Part shown: positions 11,401 through 21,378 of the stretch, piece after piece
How the letters are laid out: each line of letters opens with the position of its first letter
Numbering within the stretch: the stretch's first letter is position 1
Source: Tranzscheliella williamsii
Taxonomy: Eukaryota; Basidiomycota; Ustilaginomycetes; Ustilaginales; Ustilaginaceae
Assembly (NCBI GenBank): GCA_023212725.1
Contig: JALBYF010000061.1
Coordinates: 1-64,000, forward strand
Length of the DNA: 64,000 nt
Reading direction: 5' to 3'
Translations under genes and position numbers: made by a program
Notes under the pieces: model-generated
Databases searched by the model: none
The model's input: only the letters and a program-made list of their open reading frames with translations
Told to the model about the DNA's origin: nothing

Positions 11401-14400
11401 TCACTCGAGCTGCAAAGGTTGGCCCTTCTAGGTTATCTGAGCTCTGCTATCAATCTAGCGGACCTCAGTTATACATTGACCTGCAGAAGGACACATCACC
11501 CTTTCCGGATTACTGTAGTTGCCTCGGAACATGAAGAGCTGGCCCAGAATCTCAAGAAGGCTACGTGCGCTGAAGTGAAGCCCCTAGCGGACCTTCCTGG
11601 GATCGGCATCAAATTCGAAGGCCAAAGATCTCTGCCGCAAGTCGAAGCAGACGCTATGGTAAAATTGGACCTCGGACTGTCGCAACGGTACGAGGCTTTT
11701 CGTAACAAAATTGGATCATCGTTCATGGAAGAAGGCGAACTACACTACATTCTGCAAAGTGTGACACTAATGTCGTACCTCGAGAGTGGCGGTGTTGAGC
11801 CAACAGTATTTTCAGGCTCGGCAATCCCGGCTCTTGCATCGGCCCATCATCTTGATATTGAAGAAGCGTTGGCTAGGCCAGTCAACGCAGGTGACATCCT
11901 CACGCTTATTAAGGATGAAACCGAAGCAGGTCATCCGCTCGGAACAACGACTGTCTCGAACGATGATTATTCTGTCGGACACAACCCTGAAACGGTCAGC
12001 CTCACTCTGCTGAAGCCGAAGGGTAGAACTGGAGACTCGGTTTCTGGCACGCCATTACCTCCCAAGATCCAAAGCGAGCTTACCTGGATTCTGCTTGGTA
12101 CTACCGCTACCATCGTCAGTGAACAGGAAGTGGAGCATGGAACCGTCACCTCTGCTCAGCTTCTCTACAAAAGGCTATTGCTAACTTTAACTGAACTTCA
12201 TCAACGTGGATATCCGATCAAATGGACCGAGGTTCATCGGCCCTACCTCTATGACGTGAAGATGCTGCATGACCTGCCCACATATGAATTCCATCTGACC
12301 AAGCATTGGATGGACTATCGCGATCGCAACCTTATACAGCCACGCAGCGCTGGACGGGCGAATGGAGTGTCGACTAACGGAGGCGAGGATACGCAAGACT
12401 CAGCATCCGTGACATCAGAAGACGATACGGAGACTGATGATGTTACGTCTGTCGGACTTGATCCACTCAACCAACCTCTGTTGCGCGCGCTGTTCGAAGA
12501 AGTCGAGTCTGCAGAAGCTGATCTTACACTGGTGATGAACACAGCGGAAGGTGGCTTTCTGCGCCTCCTGAAGTCGGTCGGTGCGGAGTCGACTGCTTCG
12601 GTAGCTTTCGAATTAATGGTAGAAGCGGCATCGGAGCTGTTCTGTAGAACGAGTGGGTCTGACCAGGGCTTTGCGGCAGCCTCGTTCTGTATCACTGGCC
12701 TTCGGCTATATGATGCCGCATTCCTCCCTAGAGAGCCGCCCGTGCTACACATACTCGTGGAGAAGTGTCTGAGCACAACGTCCGGTTTGACACACAATGT
12801 GTCCATTACAGCAACAGAAGCAAGGAAGCCGGTCTGCTCTTGCCAATTCAGTCCGTTGCCGTGCTCAGAGGTCAACAGCTGGGTTAGGCTTCAAAGTTTG
12901 CTGAAGGAAAGGCTGGACCGGATTATCAGCGAAGGGGAGCTATCGAGCGCTCGGCTGATCTATCGTAGCCTCCAAGATGCTGCTGAAGGTACTCCAAGCT
13001 CTAGTTATCGAACTGTAGAGTCTGCCTCTTACGACACTACGACGAAAGAGGCTCTGCTTTCGTGCCGACTTCAAGCACCCGAAGAAACTGACGGTAGGAC
13101 GCCCCAGGTACATACACTCATGCTGTCTGCCTTGGAGCAATGTGGCCTCTGGTTCTGCAGCACGATGGAGCGCGTTAGCAGCGCAAAATTCAGTTTGGTT
13201 GCACTCGACAAGATTGTATGGAGCAAGCGGGTCAGTGAGTTGCTAACGATGTCTCCCCTCAGGGGTTGCGCCATCAAAGTCTATGTAGCGGCTCACCGAA
13301 CGAGCAACAGCAGCGTAGAAGCGGTGGATTCCGGATGCCTGGATATGCTGGTCATGGATGAACACCTCTGCATTCTCACTGAAGTGGAAGGTGTTCGCTA
13401 TGCAGAGTCCATCCCGGGTGCTAGTAGGATAGAACCATCTGCGGCCTCGTGCTCGGCTACTTGCAACGCCATCTCCAAATCGCCTACAGACGCATGTCTG
13501 CACTTGCCCAGCAGAAACGCCAAGGGAGGTGGGACGGCCGCTGCCAACGCAGAGAGCAAACCAGAGGGTGGTGCTGATAAAAGAAAAGTCAGTAAGGCCG
13601 AGCTACTGCATCAAAAGTTTCTCGACGTATTGGCCGCCGAATTGGGCATTTCAAGAGACGAGATCAAGCCAAACGTGAAGCTTCCCGACTTGGGTATGGA
13701 CAGCTTGATGTCGCTTGTGTGCATCTCGACATTAGAGACGCTCGATCTCGGTCTCTCGATTCCGCAGTCGCTGTTTCTGGACTGCGACAGCTCAAATGAG
13801 CTTCTGGAATGGATCCGGACGCAAATCGGACATGAGCCTGATCTTGACGGTGAGGCTGTTGGGGCCTGCCAACCTCCGGATGTCGCGACCGCGGGCGACC
13901 TTGTCAAGGCCGAAGCCGGGGACAAACAGGGGACCACTCGTTCGGCCGGAAGCAATGACAGCGCAGGAGTAGATCGACCGATCGGTTCTGCTCTTGAGGA
14001 AGCGATGGCCTTGTTGACATCAACGATCGAGACAGAGCTTGGTGTTGCGGCCGGCAGCATTGGCGAGGATGCCAATCTGGCTGACATGGGCTTGGACTCG
14101 CTCATGTCCCTGCTAGTGCTGGGCAGCCTTGGGTCGTGTCTGAGCTTCGAGCTGCCTCCGTCGTTGTTCTTGGACTGCTCCTCGCTACGGGAAATCCGAG
14201 GCTACTTTGCCACGAAGCTCATTGCCACAGAAAGGGTAGGAGCGGAAAATGGCCCATCTGCCTCAGAGCATTGTGCTCGACCAACGCAGAACGCTGCAGT
14301 GGATGCTGTTGACGCAAAGCAGTTCGAAGTGCCTGCAGCCAGACCGCCCGTGCTGCTCCACACTGGCGATGCAGGCTCTGCTGCGTCTATTCCTCTGTTC

Positions 14401-15156
14401 CTGTTGCCTGACGGCTCCGGCATGTCGACAGTGTACAGGTATTTCCGGCCCATTGATCGACCCATGTACACGCTCAACTCGCCCTTCCTCTCGGACGCGA
14501 CAGAGTGGGAAGGGGGCATCCCGCAGATGGCCCGGTATTTCCTAGATTGTATCCAACTTGTCCAGCCGAAGGGCCCTTGGCTGATCGGAGGATGGAGCTC
14601 GGGCGGGATGGTTGCATTCGAGATTGCTCGCATGCTGGCGACGGCGGCGGTGAAGCACAGGACGGACAGCGAGCGGGTAGCGGCGCTAATCCTGCTGGAC
14701 TCGCCGGCGCCCTCGGTGTACCCTCCGATGCCGCTGAGCATGCTCGACTGGATCTCGGCGGCGCCGGAGGTGGCAGACATTGCTCCGGGTGCCATGTCGG
14801 CCAAGCTGATAGCGCACTTCCGCGCCACGGTTGACAGTCTGGCGACATATGTGGCTGCGCCGATCCCAACGGGCGCAGCGCAGGCGCTGCCGTGCACTTA
14901 CTACCTGGTGGCCGAGGAGGGGCTGCCCGGCCACAGCCACGACATCCCCAGTCGCAACGAGACGGTCGACTGGCTCTTCCGCGCTGCTAGACCCGCCCAG
15001 AGCGGCCCCGACGGCTGGGACCGGCTGGTCCCGCTCAACACCATCACCGTCGTCGGCATCGCCCAGGCAAACCACTTTACGATCGTCAGAGAACCGGCCG
15101 TCGCCCAGATCGCCCGCGTCCTCCTCGACGCGTGCAACGCCGCCCTCAGCACCTAG
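8409..15156 (+). CDS. Non-reducing polyketide synthase A: SAT-KS(dead)-AT(dead)-PT(dead)-ACP-ACP-TE
   Basis: Three exons, 8409-9200, 9305-10033, 10105-15156, both introns phase 0 with GTGAGA/GTGAGT donors; 2190 aa. SAT 1-~460: nucleophile motif GFCTG at 172-176 (Cys174) and His321 in SPYHTTEL are present. KS-like ~473-910: the DTACSSA site reads DSLECTA, so by gapless alignment to PKS-B the Cys is Glu645; HGTG reads SGNH (Ser779) and NIGH reads NIGA (Ala823). AT-like ~925-1245: GHSLGEY reads GSAIPAL, and the region is roughly 110 residues short, lacking AFHS. PT-like ~1290-1610: expected His and Asp absent (Ser1515 at the Asp site). ACP1 GMDSL (Ser1707), ACP2 GLDSL (Ser1839). TE: GWSSG (Ser2005), Asp2039, His2164. 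It can load, carry and release but not elongate. The frame is intact over 6.6 kb, arguing against a pseudogene. An upstream in-frame ATG at 8289 would add 40 residues. Confidence 0.93.
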
Positions 15157-15578
15157 CCACCGCCGACAACAGCCCACAGCACCCGCCAACCGTTTCACAC
15201 GACCAGAAACTTTCACACAATCCTCAGTGTCGACCTACGCCTTGCCCTTCTGTTGCCCCTTGTTGATCCGTTGTTGCCGTCCCGAATGTCATCATGTCTC
15301 GTTTCAGACGACGCGCATGGTCGTAGTCAGCATAGAAGGGTCTGTGCTTTGTCGCAAAGTTTGCCGTGGTCTGCGCTTCATCGGAAATACCTTGGTGGCA
15401 GCTCAACACGCGGACATACTCATGACAGCGTGCTGACAGAAAAGACGAGCGCAATAAAAATGGATCCATATCTCTTTGCGTAAAGAAAGGAAAGATACAA
15501 TTACAGTACGCCAGAAGGAACGACGTATGGCGACCTAGTAACAAGCGGGCCGCGCGGGCGGGGCGCAGTGGCGCCGGC
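15157..15578. other. Convergent intergenic region between PKS-A and the transcription factor
   Basis: About 420 bp between two stop codons. It should hold both 3' ends; AATAAA-like sequence at about 15454 fits PKS-A polyadenylation. No coding potential seen. Confidence 0.5.
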
Positions 15579-18500
15579 CTAGTGCTGCGTCGCGACAAAC
15601 GAGGCTGTGTCGCGAGCGTTTTCGAGATCGCTGAGGACCTGCTTGTAGCTTCCAAGACCTGGAACCGCGTGCATCATCCGGCTGAAGCCTTCGAGCAGAA
15701 CGTTGAAATTGACCATCAACAACTTGAGCTCCGCTTCATTGCGAGGCACTGCGATCAGTTGGTCCCAGATTTGGTCGTGAAGTTGCTGTGCGCTGAGTTT
15801 CAACGCGTCGGCCACCATGACCGGATAAGGATGGCGCCAGGGCGCGTTGGCGGAATCCTCGATCGGGCTCAGCAAATTTGTATTGTTGGGGTCGTAGAAG
15901 CTGCCTCGGCGCTGCTTGCCGTCCATGGGAGCGTCTTTCGGGCCTACACGTCCGAGCCTCGCCGCTTTCTCGAGCTTTCCTGACTCGGCATTTACAAGCC
16001 CTGCGATGCGCGCCATTCCCAACGCGGCTGATCGTCCCACAATCCGTCGCTCGACGCTAGAATCCAACATCTTCGACCGGAGCTGTTTGGGTGGTGGTTG
16101 CGGGGCATCTGTCTTCGGAGGCGAGCCGGACGTTGACATACTGGCAGTGTTTGTGTCGCTGGGGGAGAGGGCACCTGCAAAGCCGTTGCCATTCTGAGCC
16201 GGCGATGTGCCTGTAGACATCGGCGAGAACTCTGCTGCGGAGCCAAAGGACGAGGCATTGGCGGTATTGTCATGGCTACCCGTCATGTTGAGGTTTAACG
16301 CGTTGAAAGCCTGTACCAATTCCAGCTCTTTTTGCTCGATGCGCTTGGCCAGCCGAATGAAGTGTAGCACACCAAGGTGAATGTGGATCACGAAAAAGGA
16401 CAGCATCGTTCTTGCCTGCCGCGACAGATGAACAAACTCATCTAGAGCCCGCGAAATCAGGCTGTCAAAGATGCTGTGAAAGAGGCGTATAGCTTCTAGG
16501 ATATTCATCACCAGCTTCTCCACCCTCTCGGTCACGATGGTGCCGCCACCGGCGACGAACGCCTGCAATGGATTGGTCGAGGCTAGAAATGTCTCCGTTG
16601 CAGCCTGTAGGACGCCGACCCGCCGCCATATGTACACCTCGACTGCCGTTCCCCAGGCAACGCCAAGGAGCACCACCTGTTCGTTGAGGCCCCCACCAGG
16701 GCTGTTGATATTCACCAGAGGATTGCCCTGCCCGCTCGCTCCGTCCGTGTCTTTGCCTCCAATCAAAACATCGAAAGGAATAGCATTCGCCAACGCTCCC
16801 GGGTTGCGCAAAAGAGCCGGAATCAAGTCACGTGCGCATGCGGCGCGTTCCATGATCCGTTTAGACATCTCTGTATCCACCTGGAAGCTTCCGTCGTGCT
16901 CTGACTCCTCATGCAGATACGAGTCCGAAGTGCCCGGAAATGCACCCGGGGGTGCTTGTCGAGACGGTAGCATGTTGAGCGTATCTTGAATTGCGAACAG
17001 AGCTTCTGCAGTCCGATCAGGTGGAGTGGCGGCCGAGACAGCTCCTTGACCCTGCATTGAGCCATGCAAAACGCCGGGGCCTGTGCCCGAACCGATGCCA
17101 CTGACTTGGTCCACAAGGCTATCCTCTCGCATGCTCGACTTGCGGCCTTGCGAGACATGCGCTACCGTGTCGATCAGTAGGCCGAACCAGCCGAGTGATT
17201 CGGCGAGTCCCATCAAGTCGCCAGCAATTCGTCGTTGATCCCGCAACTCCGGGTTCATGCTCAAAGCCGGTATCTTGGATGTCTGTTCAACGGTTCGGAC
17301 CAAATCTCGGCACCGTTTGACAAACCACTCTAGATGTCGTGATGCCGTCTCGAACGCGAAGGCTGCGTCTTCTGCGGCGTCGGCACCTGAGGCCACGCCG
17401 CCCTCGGCTAGAGCCCCAGGTGGCGGGGCTGTCACCCCAAAAAGGAATAGTCCATAAGCAACTCGACACGACCTTCGTGGAGCCAACTGAAGGATCAATG
17501 AGCGAGCTCGCTTCCAGGCTGCTGTGGCGATCCGGTCATGCGCATCGCGGTAGGTCTTTCCGTCGAGTGCTTTGCGCGACTCGGCATCTGCAGCGCTCGA
17601 GGTGGTTTCATCGTCGAGCCTGAATTGGCATGCGTAGGCCAACATAGCAGCCTTGACGGCTTCATCTATCATGAGATCGCGCTTGGACCTGCGCCAGCCA
17701 CCAGGCCCCATCCCAGTGATGTCTGCCATAACGTGATAGAAGTCGGCAGAGGCTTTCTCGGGCTTCGCTTGCGAAGCGCGTCTGCTGGGCGAAGGAGTTG
17801 ATTTGAAGGTTTCCGGTTTCTCGCCCCACACACCCATTTCGCCGCCAAGGTGATCGAGCCCGTAGACCAGATAGAAAAGATTAGGTTGATGCTCCCGCTT
17901 TTGAGATGGTGCATCGACGTGCCAAGAAGCCCAGAGCTGTTGCGATAAACTCAGAGCATCGGTGCCGATAGTGCTCTTAATGTATGCGCCCAGGTCGCCA
18001 TCCGAACGAAGAGGGGAGCAAGCTCGGGAAAGCCACAGATTGGCATTTGGCTCTACGGTATGCACATAAAGCCGCATTCTGTTGGTTGTAAGCAACAATG
18101 AGTCGGCACGCTGTGTAAAGCGGGCGTTGGTCCCGTTGGCAGCAAGCGCTCGGGACTCCGAGACGTTCTGGTAGCCCTGCATAAGCTTTGTCCGTTGAGC
18201 CGTAGCTTCTTGCTCGGCTGGCGACATGGCATCCGTTGAGACAGATTGCGAGCGGATCCCGTTCTCGACCGTATCGTCGGCAATAGCTCGCTTCTTGCTG
18301 CCTTGCATGCTAGGGAAGTTTGGCTCTTCCTTAGTCACCTGCGCAGCTTGCTTACTGTTTCGAACCGAGTCAGCAAAGTTGGTGGTGCAATCAATGCCTC
18401 TTCTCTGACAGTTGGAGCAGACGAGCTTGCTTCCGTTTGCAGCGATCGTAGAGTTGAATTCGTCTTGACCAGTGTCGGAAACCTTGCGCTTTTCCCCAGC

Positions 18501-19628
18501 AGCACTCATGTGGACATCATTTTCCGCATTGGCGGTTTGGATGTTCTGCGCTGTATCGTTGCCGTCGGCATCAAGACGAAGCTGAAAGTCGCATCCTCTT
18601 TTCGACGCCCGACACTGGTCGCAACTGATGTTCTGTCGACGACGCGTTCGACGTCTCGGCGGAACGCCATCCTTACCACTAGCACCTTGAGCCGCGCTAC
18701 TCCCAGATGCCGTCCCATCTGCAGCAGATGAGGGGAGGCTTGCGTCATCCAGATCGTAACCAAATTGATCCTCTGAAGCGTGTCCTAATCCTGCTAGCGA
18801 CTCGAAATCGCCGTAGTCATCATCCTTAATCTCGGCGAATCGCGGTACTTGATTCTTGTTGAGCATGCCGGCAGCTGAGTCCAGGGTATTGGACGCCATG
18901 GGATAGGTATCAGCAGAATGATATGGATCCAAGGGGTGAGCATAATCAACGGCCCCAAACACAGCGTTAGGGTCCGATGGGGGGGCATCTGTAGCCAGTG
19001 TACCATCCGCATTCAAGACTGCTCCTGGTGGAGCGATCGAATAGAAAGGTTCATCGAGCGTCTGCCCGGCAATATAGGCCTCTGCAATCGGATCCTCAAA
19101 GGTAGTAAGATAGGTCCTGTCTATGGAGGTTGAGTCGCTTCGGTAGGGAGGAAAGGCGTCGACCAACATAGATCCGGGGAAGGCGAACGGGTGTTGGTTT
19201 GGTGGATGTTGCTGCGAACGTCCGGTTGTGTCTCCGCTGGAATGTGCATAGTTGAGCTGAGGGTGAGGATGAGGGTGACTAATATGAGGTGCTGTTGATG
19301 GACCGTCTTGGTGCTGACCCTGGGAATGAGATGGGACATTCGTGTGGGAATCGGAGAACGGGACCGACTGCGCTTGATGGCTTTGCTGTCGATGCTGATG
19401 CACTTGCTGATGCAATTGCTGATGCGGCTGCTGGTGCGGTCGCTGGTGCGGCTGCTGGTGCGGTTGCTGCGGGTGGTGTTGGTGCTGCGGACGGTGCTGG
19501 TGCTGCTCATGGCGCTGGTGCGGGTGTTGCTGCTGCAGCTGAGGATACGGAGGCTCCGAGCTCAACCCGATTGTCGAAGGCGCCTGCATTGTGATCGGTA
19601 GAGAGCCGCTGCGGATGCGGCGTGACAA
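15579..19628 (-). CDS. Zn2Cys6 transcription factor with extended inter-half loop
   Basis: Frame of 1349 aa. The N-terminal 30-150 is a Gln/His/Pro low-complexity activation-like segment. A basic stretch (RRRTRRRQNIS) precedes the zinc cluster: C336-x2-C339-x6-C346, then C404-x2-C407-x6-C414. The gap of 57 residues between the halves is far longer than in typical Gal4-type clusters, and no good splice donor lies in it. The C-terminal ~750 residues are helical and resemble the fungal-TF middle homology region (for example RLYVHTVEPNANLWLSRACSPL and later hydrophobic helices). Fungal Zn2Cys6 proteins bind CGG triplets. Position between the two PKS genes makes it a candidate pathway regulator, but it could equally be a conserved neighbour with another job. 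Confidence 0.85.
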   Translation of the reverse strand: MSRRIRSGSLPITMQAPSTIGLSSEPPYPQLQQQHPHQRHEQHQHRPQHQHHPQQPHQQPHQRPHQQPHQQLHQQVHQHRQQSHQAQSVPFSDSHTNVPSHSQGQHQDGPSTAPHISHPHPHPQLNYAHSSGDTTGRSQQHPPNQHPFAFPGSMLVDAFPPYRSDSTSIDRTYLTTFEDPIAEAYIAGQTLDEPFYSIAPPGAVLNADGTLATDAPPSDPNAVFGAVDYAHPLDPYHSADTYPMASNTLDSAAGMLNKNQVPRFAEIKDDDYGDFESLAGLGHASEDQFGYDLDDASLPSSAADGTASGSSAAQGASGKDGVPPRRRTRRRQNISCDQCRASKRGCDFQLRLDADGNDTAQNIQTANAENDVHMSAAGEKRKVSDTGQDEFNSTIAANGSKLVCSNCQRRGIDCTTNFADSVRNSKQAAQVTKEEPNFPSMQGSKKRAIADDTVENGIRSQSVSTDAMSPAEQEATAQRTKLMQGYQNVSESRALAANGTNARFTQRADSLLLTTNRMRLYVHTVEPNANLWLSRACSPLRSDGDLGAYIKSTIGTDALSLSQQLWASWHVDAPSQKREHQPNLFYLVYGLDHLGGEMGVWGEKPETFKSTPSPSRRASQAKPEKASADFYHVMADITGMGPGGWRRSKRDLMIDEAVKAAMLAYACQFRLDDETTSSAADAESRKALDGKTYRDAHDRIATAAWKRARSLILQLAPRRSCRVAYGLFLFGVTAPPPGALAEGGVASGADAAEDAAFAFETASRHLEWFVKRCRDLVRTVEQTSKIPALSMNPELRDQRRIAGDLMGLAESLGWFGLLIDTVAHVSQGRKSSMREDSLVDQVSGIGSGTGPGVLHGSMQGQGAVSAATPPDRTAEALFAIQDTLNMLPSRQAPPGAFPGTSDSYLHEESEHDGSFQVDTEMSKRIMERAACARDLIPALLRNPGALANAIPFDVLIGGKDTDGASGQGNPLVNINSPGGGLNEQVVLLGVAWGTAVEVYIWRRVGVLQAATETFLASTNPLQAFVAGGGTIVTERVEKLVMNILEAIRLFHSIFDSLISRALDEFVHLSRQARTMLSFFVIHIHLGVLHFIRLAKRIEQKELELVQAFNALNLNMTGSHDNTANASSFGSAAEFSPMSTGTSPAQNGNGFAGALSPSDTNTASMSTSGSPPKTDAPQPPPKQLRSKMLDSSVERRIVGRSAALGMARIAGLVNAESGKLEKAARLGRVGPKDAPMDGKQRRGSFYDPNNTNLLSPIEDSANAPWRHPYPVMVADALKLSAQQLHDQIWDQLIAVPRNEAELKLLMVNFNVLLEGFSRMMHAVPGLGSYKQVLSDLENARDTASFVATQH

Positions 19629-21378
19629 AGGACGTTAGGCCGGCTCGCGCCCAGGTCCGATACCCAGGGAGCAAAGGTGACGGGCAGGCCGAAGTATGTA
19701 GTTTGAAGCAATCTCCTGCGGAAAAGTGCTGGACGGGCGGTTTGCGGTGCAGGTCAGCAGTGCATTGTCACTTGAACAGGTCAAGGAAGACGACGGGACA
19801 AATGAGCGCGATTGCAACGCTAAGGATCCCACCACACTGAAGAGCCGCCGCTAGTGACGCAAACGGATGTTCGCGGCGGGACCGAATAAGTGTGAAAAAG
19901 AGGCTTTACAACAGAACGCGCGCGTTTCACCCGGATTGTGACCGATACCACAGGCAGCACTGTCTGTGGCGTGAGAAACTGCGAGAGCTGACAGAAGATG
20001 CCACAAAAGCAGTCGAGCGGCGTTCCCGGTGGATTGGGCTGAAGGCAGGGTCGATAGTCCACGGCGTCTCCGCTCGAAATGACGAGGAAAAGAGGTGATG
20101 AGACACGCCGATTCAACGATACGGTGGAATTGCAAGCACTTTGACAGTGTCGGGTGATGCGGTTGGGTGTGATACCTTGAAGAAAGGTAATATGGATGGT
20201 ATTGTGGTGAATGGGTTGGGTGTAGCTTGGTGAGGCTAGTGTGACAAGGATCGAGGCAGAGATCCAAGGGAGCCACAGCGCTCGGGTCGGAAGGGCATTA
20301 TTATTATCAAGCGGGGTTAAACAGTTGTGCCAAGTGGAAGCAACAACCGGAACCAGGTGAAGCTTCGGCCTTGCGGCTAGACTGGCCAACTGGCTACGCG
20401 GGGCTGACGCGGGAACTGGGAAACTAATACTATAATCATGAGTGTGTGACTGTGGCTCTTGGCAAGTCCTGAAGGCGCGTGTGACCAAAAGGCTGAGTGC
20501 AGAGCTTGGTTGCTTCGTTTTGCAGGTTGCGAGCGAAATGCACGGCCATCTATTGGCAAGATCCGGCTTGAAATTTAGACTCTGCTGCTGCATCGAACGC
20601 GGCTTCAGAGCATTCGCAGTCGTGAACATCACTCGGTTCCCCGAGCCTGTAGCTAGCGACCTTGCGTGTAATTATTGTAGATCGGTAGGATGTGCTTTCT
20701 ATCCCCACTTGTGTCGCCTGTCGCCGGTTGCAATCCTATGGATCAGCTGCAGCAGCGGAGCTCTGAGCGTCGAGCTTGCCCATGCGCAGGCCAAGGGTAC
20801 AGAGACTCCGGTGTCTTTTCCCCCGCAGGGTCAAATCGCTGCTGCAGCTGAAACGCGGTCAAGTCTGCATCTTCGAACCTGAGCTTCGGAAACGCTCCCC
20901 GAGACCATGATGAATTGTATTTGGGATTGGGTCCGCATACGGGAAGAGTAGTCCGACCCGAAAACAAAAGAAAAGATGGTTCGGCTGTAAATGGATAACA
21001 AGAGAAAAGGGGGCAACGAAGCGCTACTAGTAACGTTACTAAGCAAAGTCCCACGGTACTTGTAGCGTGAGAAAAGCTAGGTGTGGCGGCTTGTGCGGCA
21101 AGCTCTGACTGCTACAACATAGAATTTTGGTGGCCGGTAGAGACAGTTTCGCGAAATGGCTCCGCATCCCATCTCAGCATGCCCACAGCCAGTCCTAAGG
21201 AAACAGCTCGGCTTTCTGTTCAGTGCAAAGGGTGTTTGAGCGGCGAGACCGCTTTCTATTCTGCTACGGCTGTTACAGTACAACTCTGCACAGTCTCGAT
21301 CGGGCAGCAGATCAACGCATCCGCGCTGTGCAAGGCCCTTTTGAGATAGACAGATAGAAGAGCGATGTAGTGTGCGCA
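19629..21378. other. Long upstream region of the transcription factor gene
   Basis: About 1.75 kb between the TF start and the stop of the NDC1-like gene, both on the minus strand. Open frames here (for example 19820-20632 minus, 270 codons) are low-complexity and show no domain, so none is called. A long 5' leader is plausible for a regulator gene; no clear RNA gene or repeat is seen. Confidence 0.5.

Noticed and set aside
8409..15156. PKS-A as a decaying pseudogene
   Set aside because: No stop or frameshift over 6.6 kb of coding sequence, correct introns, and intact SAT, ACP and TE motifs; decay would not spare just the domains PKS-B lacks.
19820..20632. 270-codon open frame on the minus strand upstream of the TF
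   Set aside because: Low-complexity, no domain, no good start context; it lies in the long 5' region of the TF gene.
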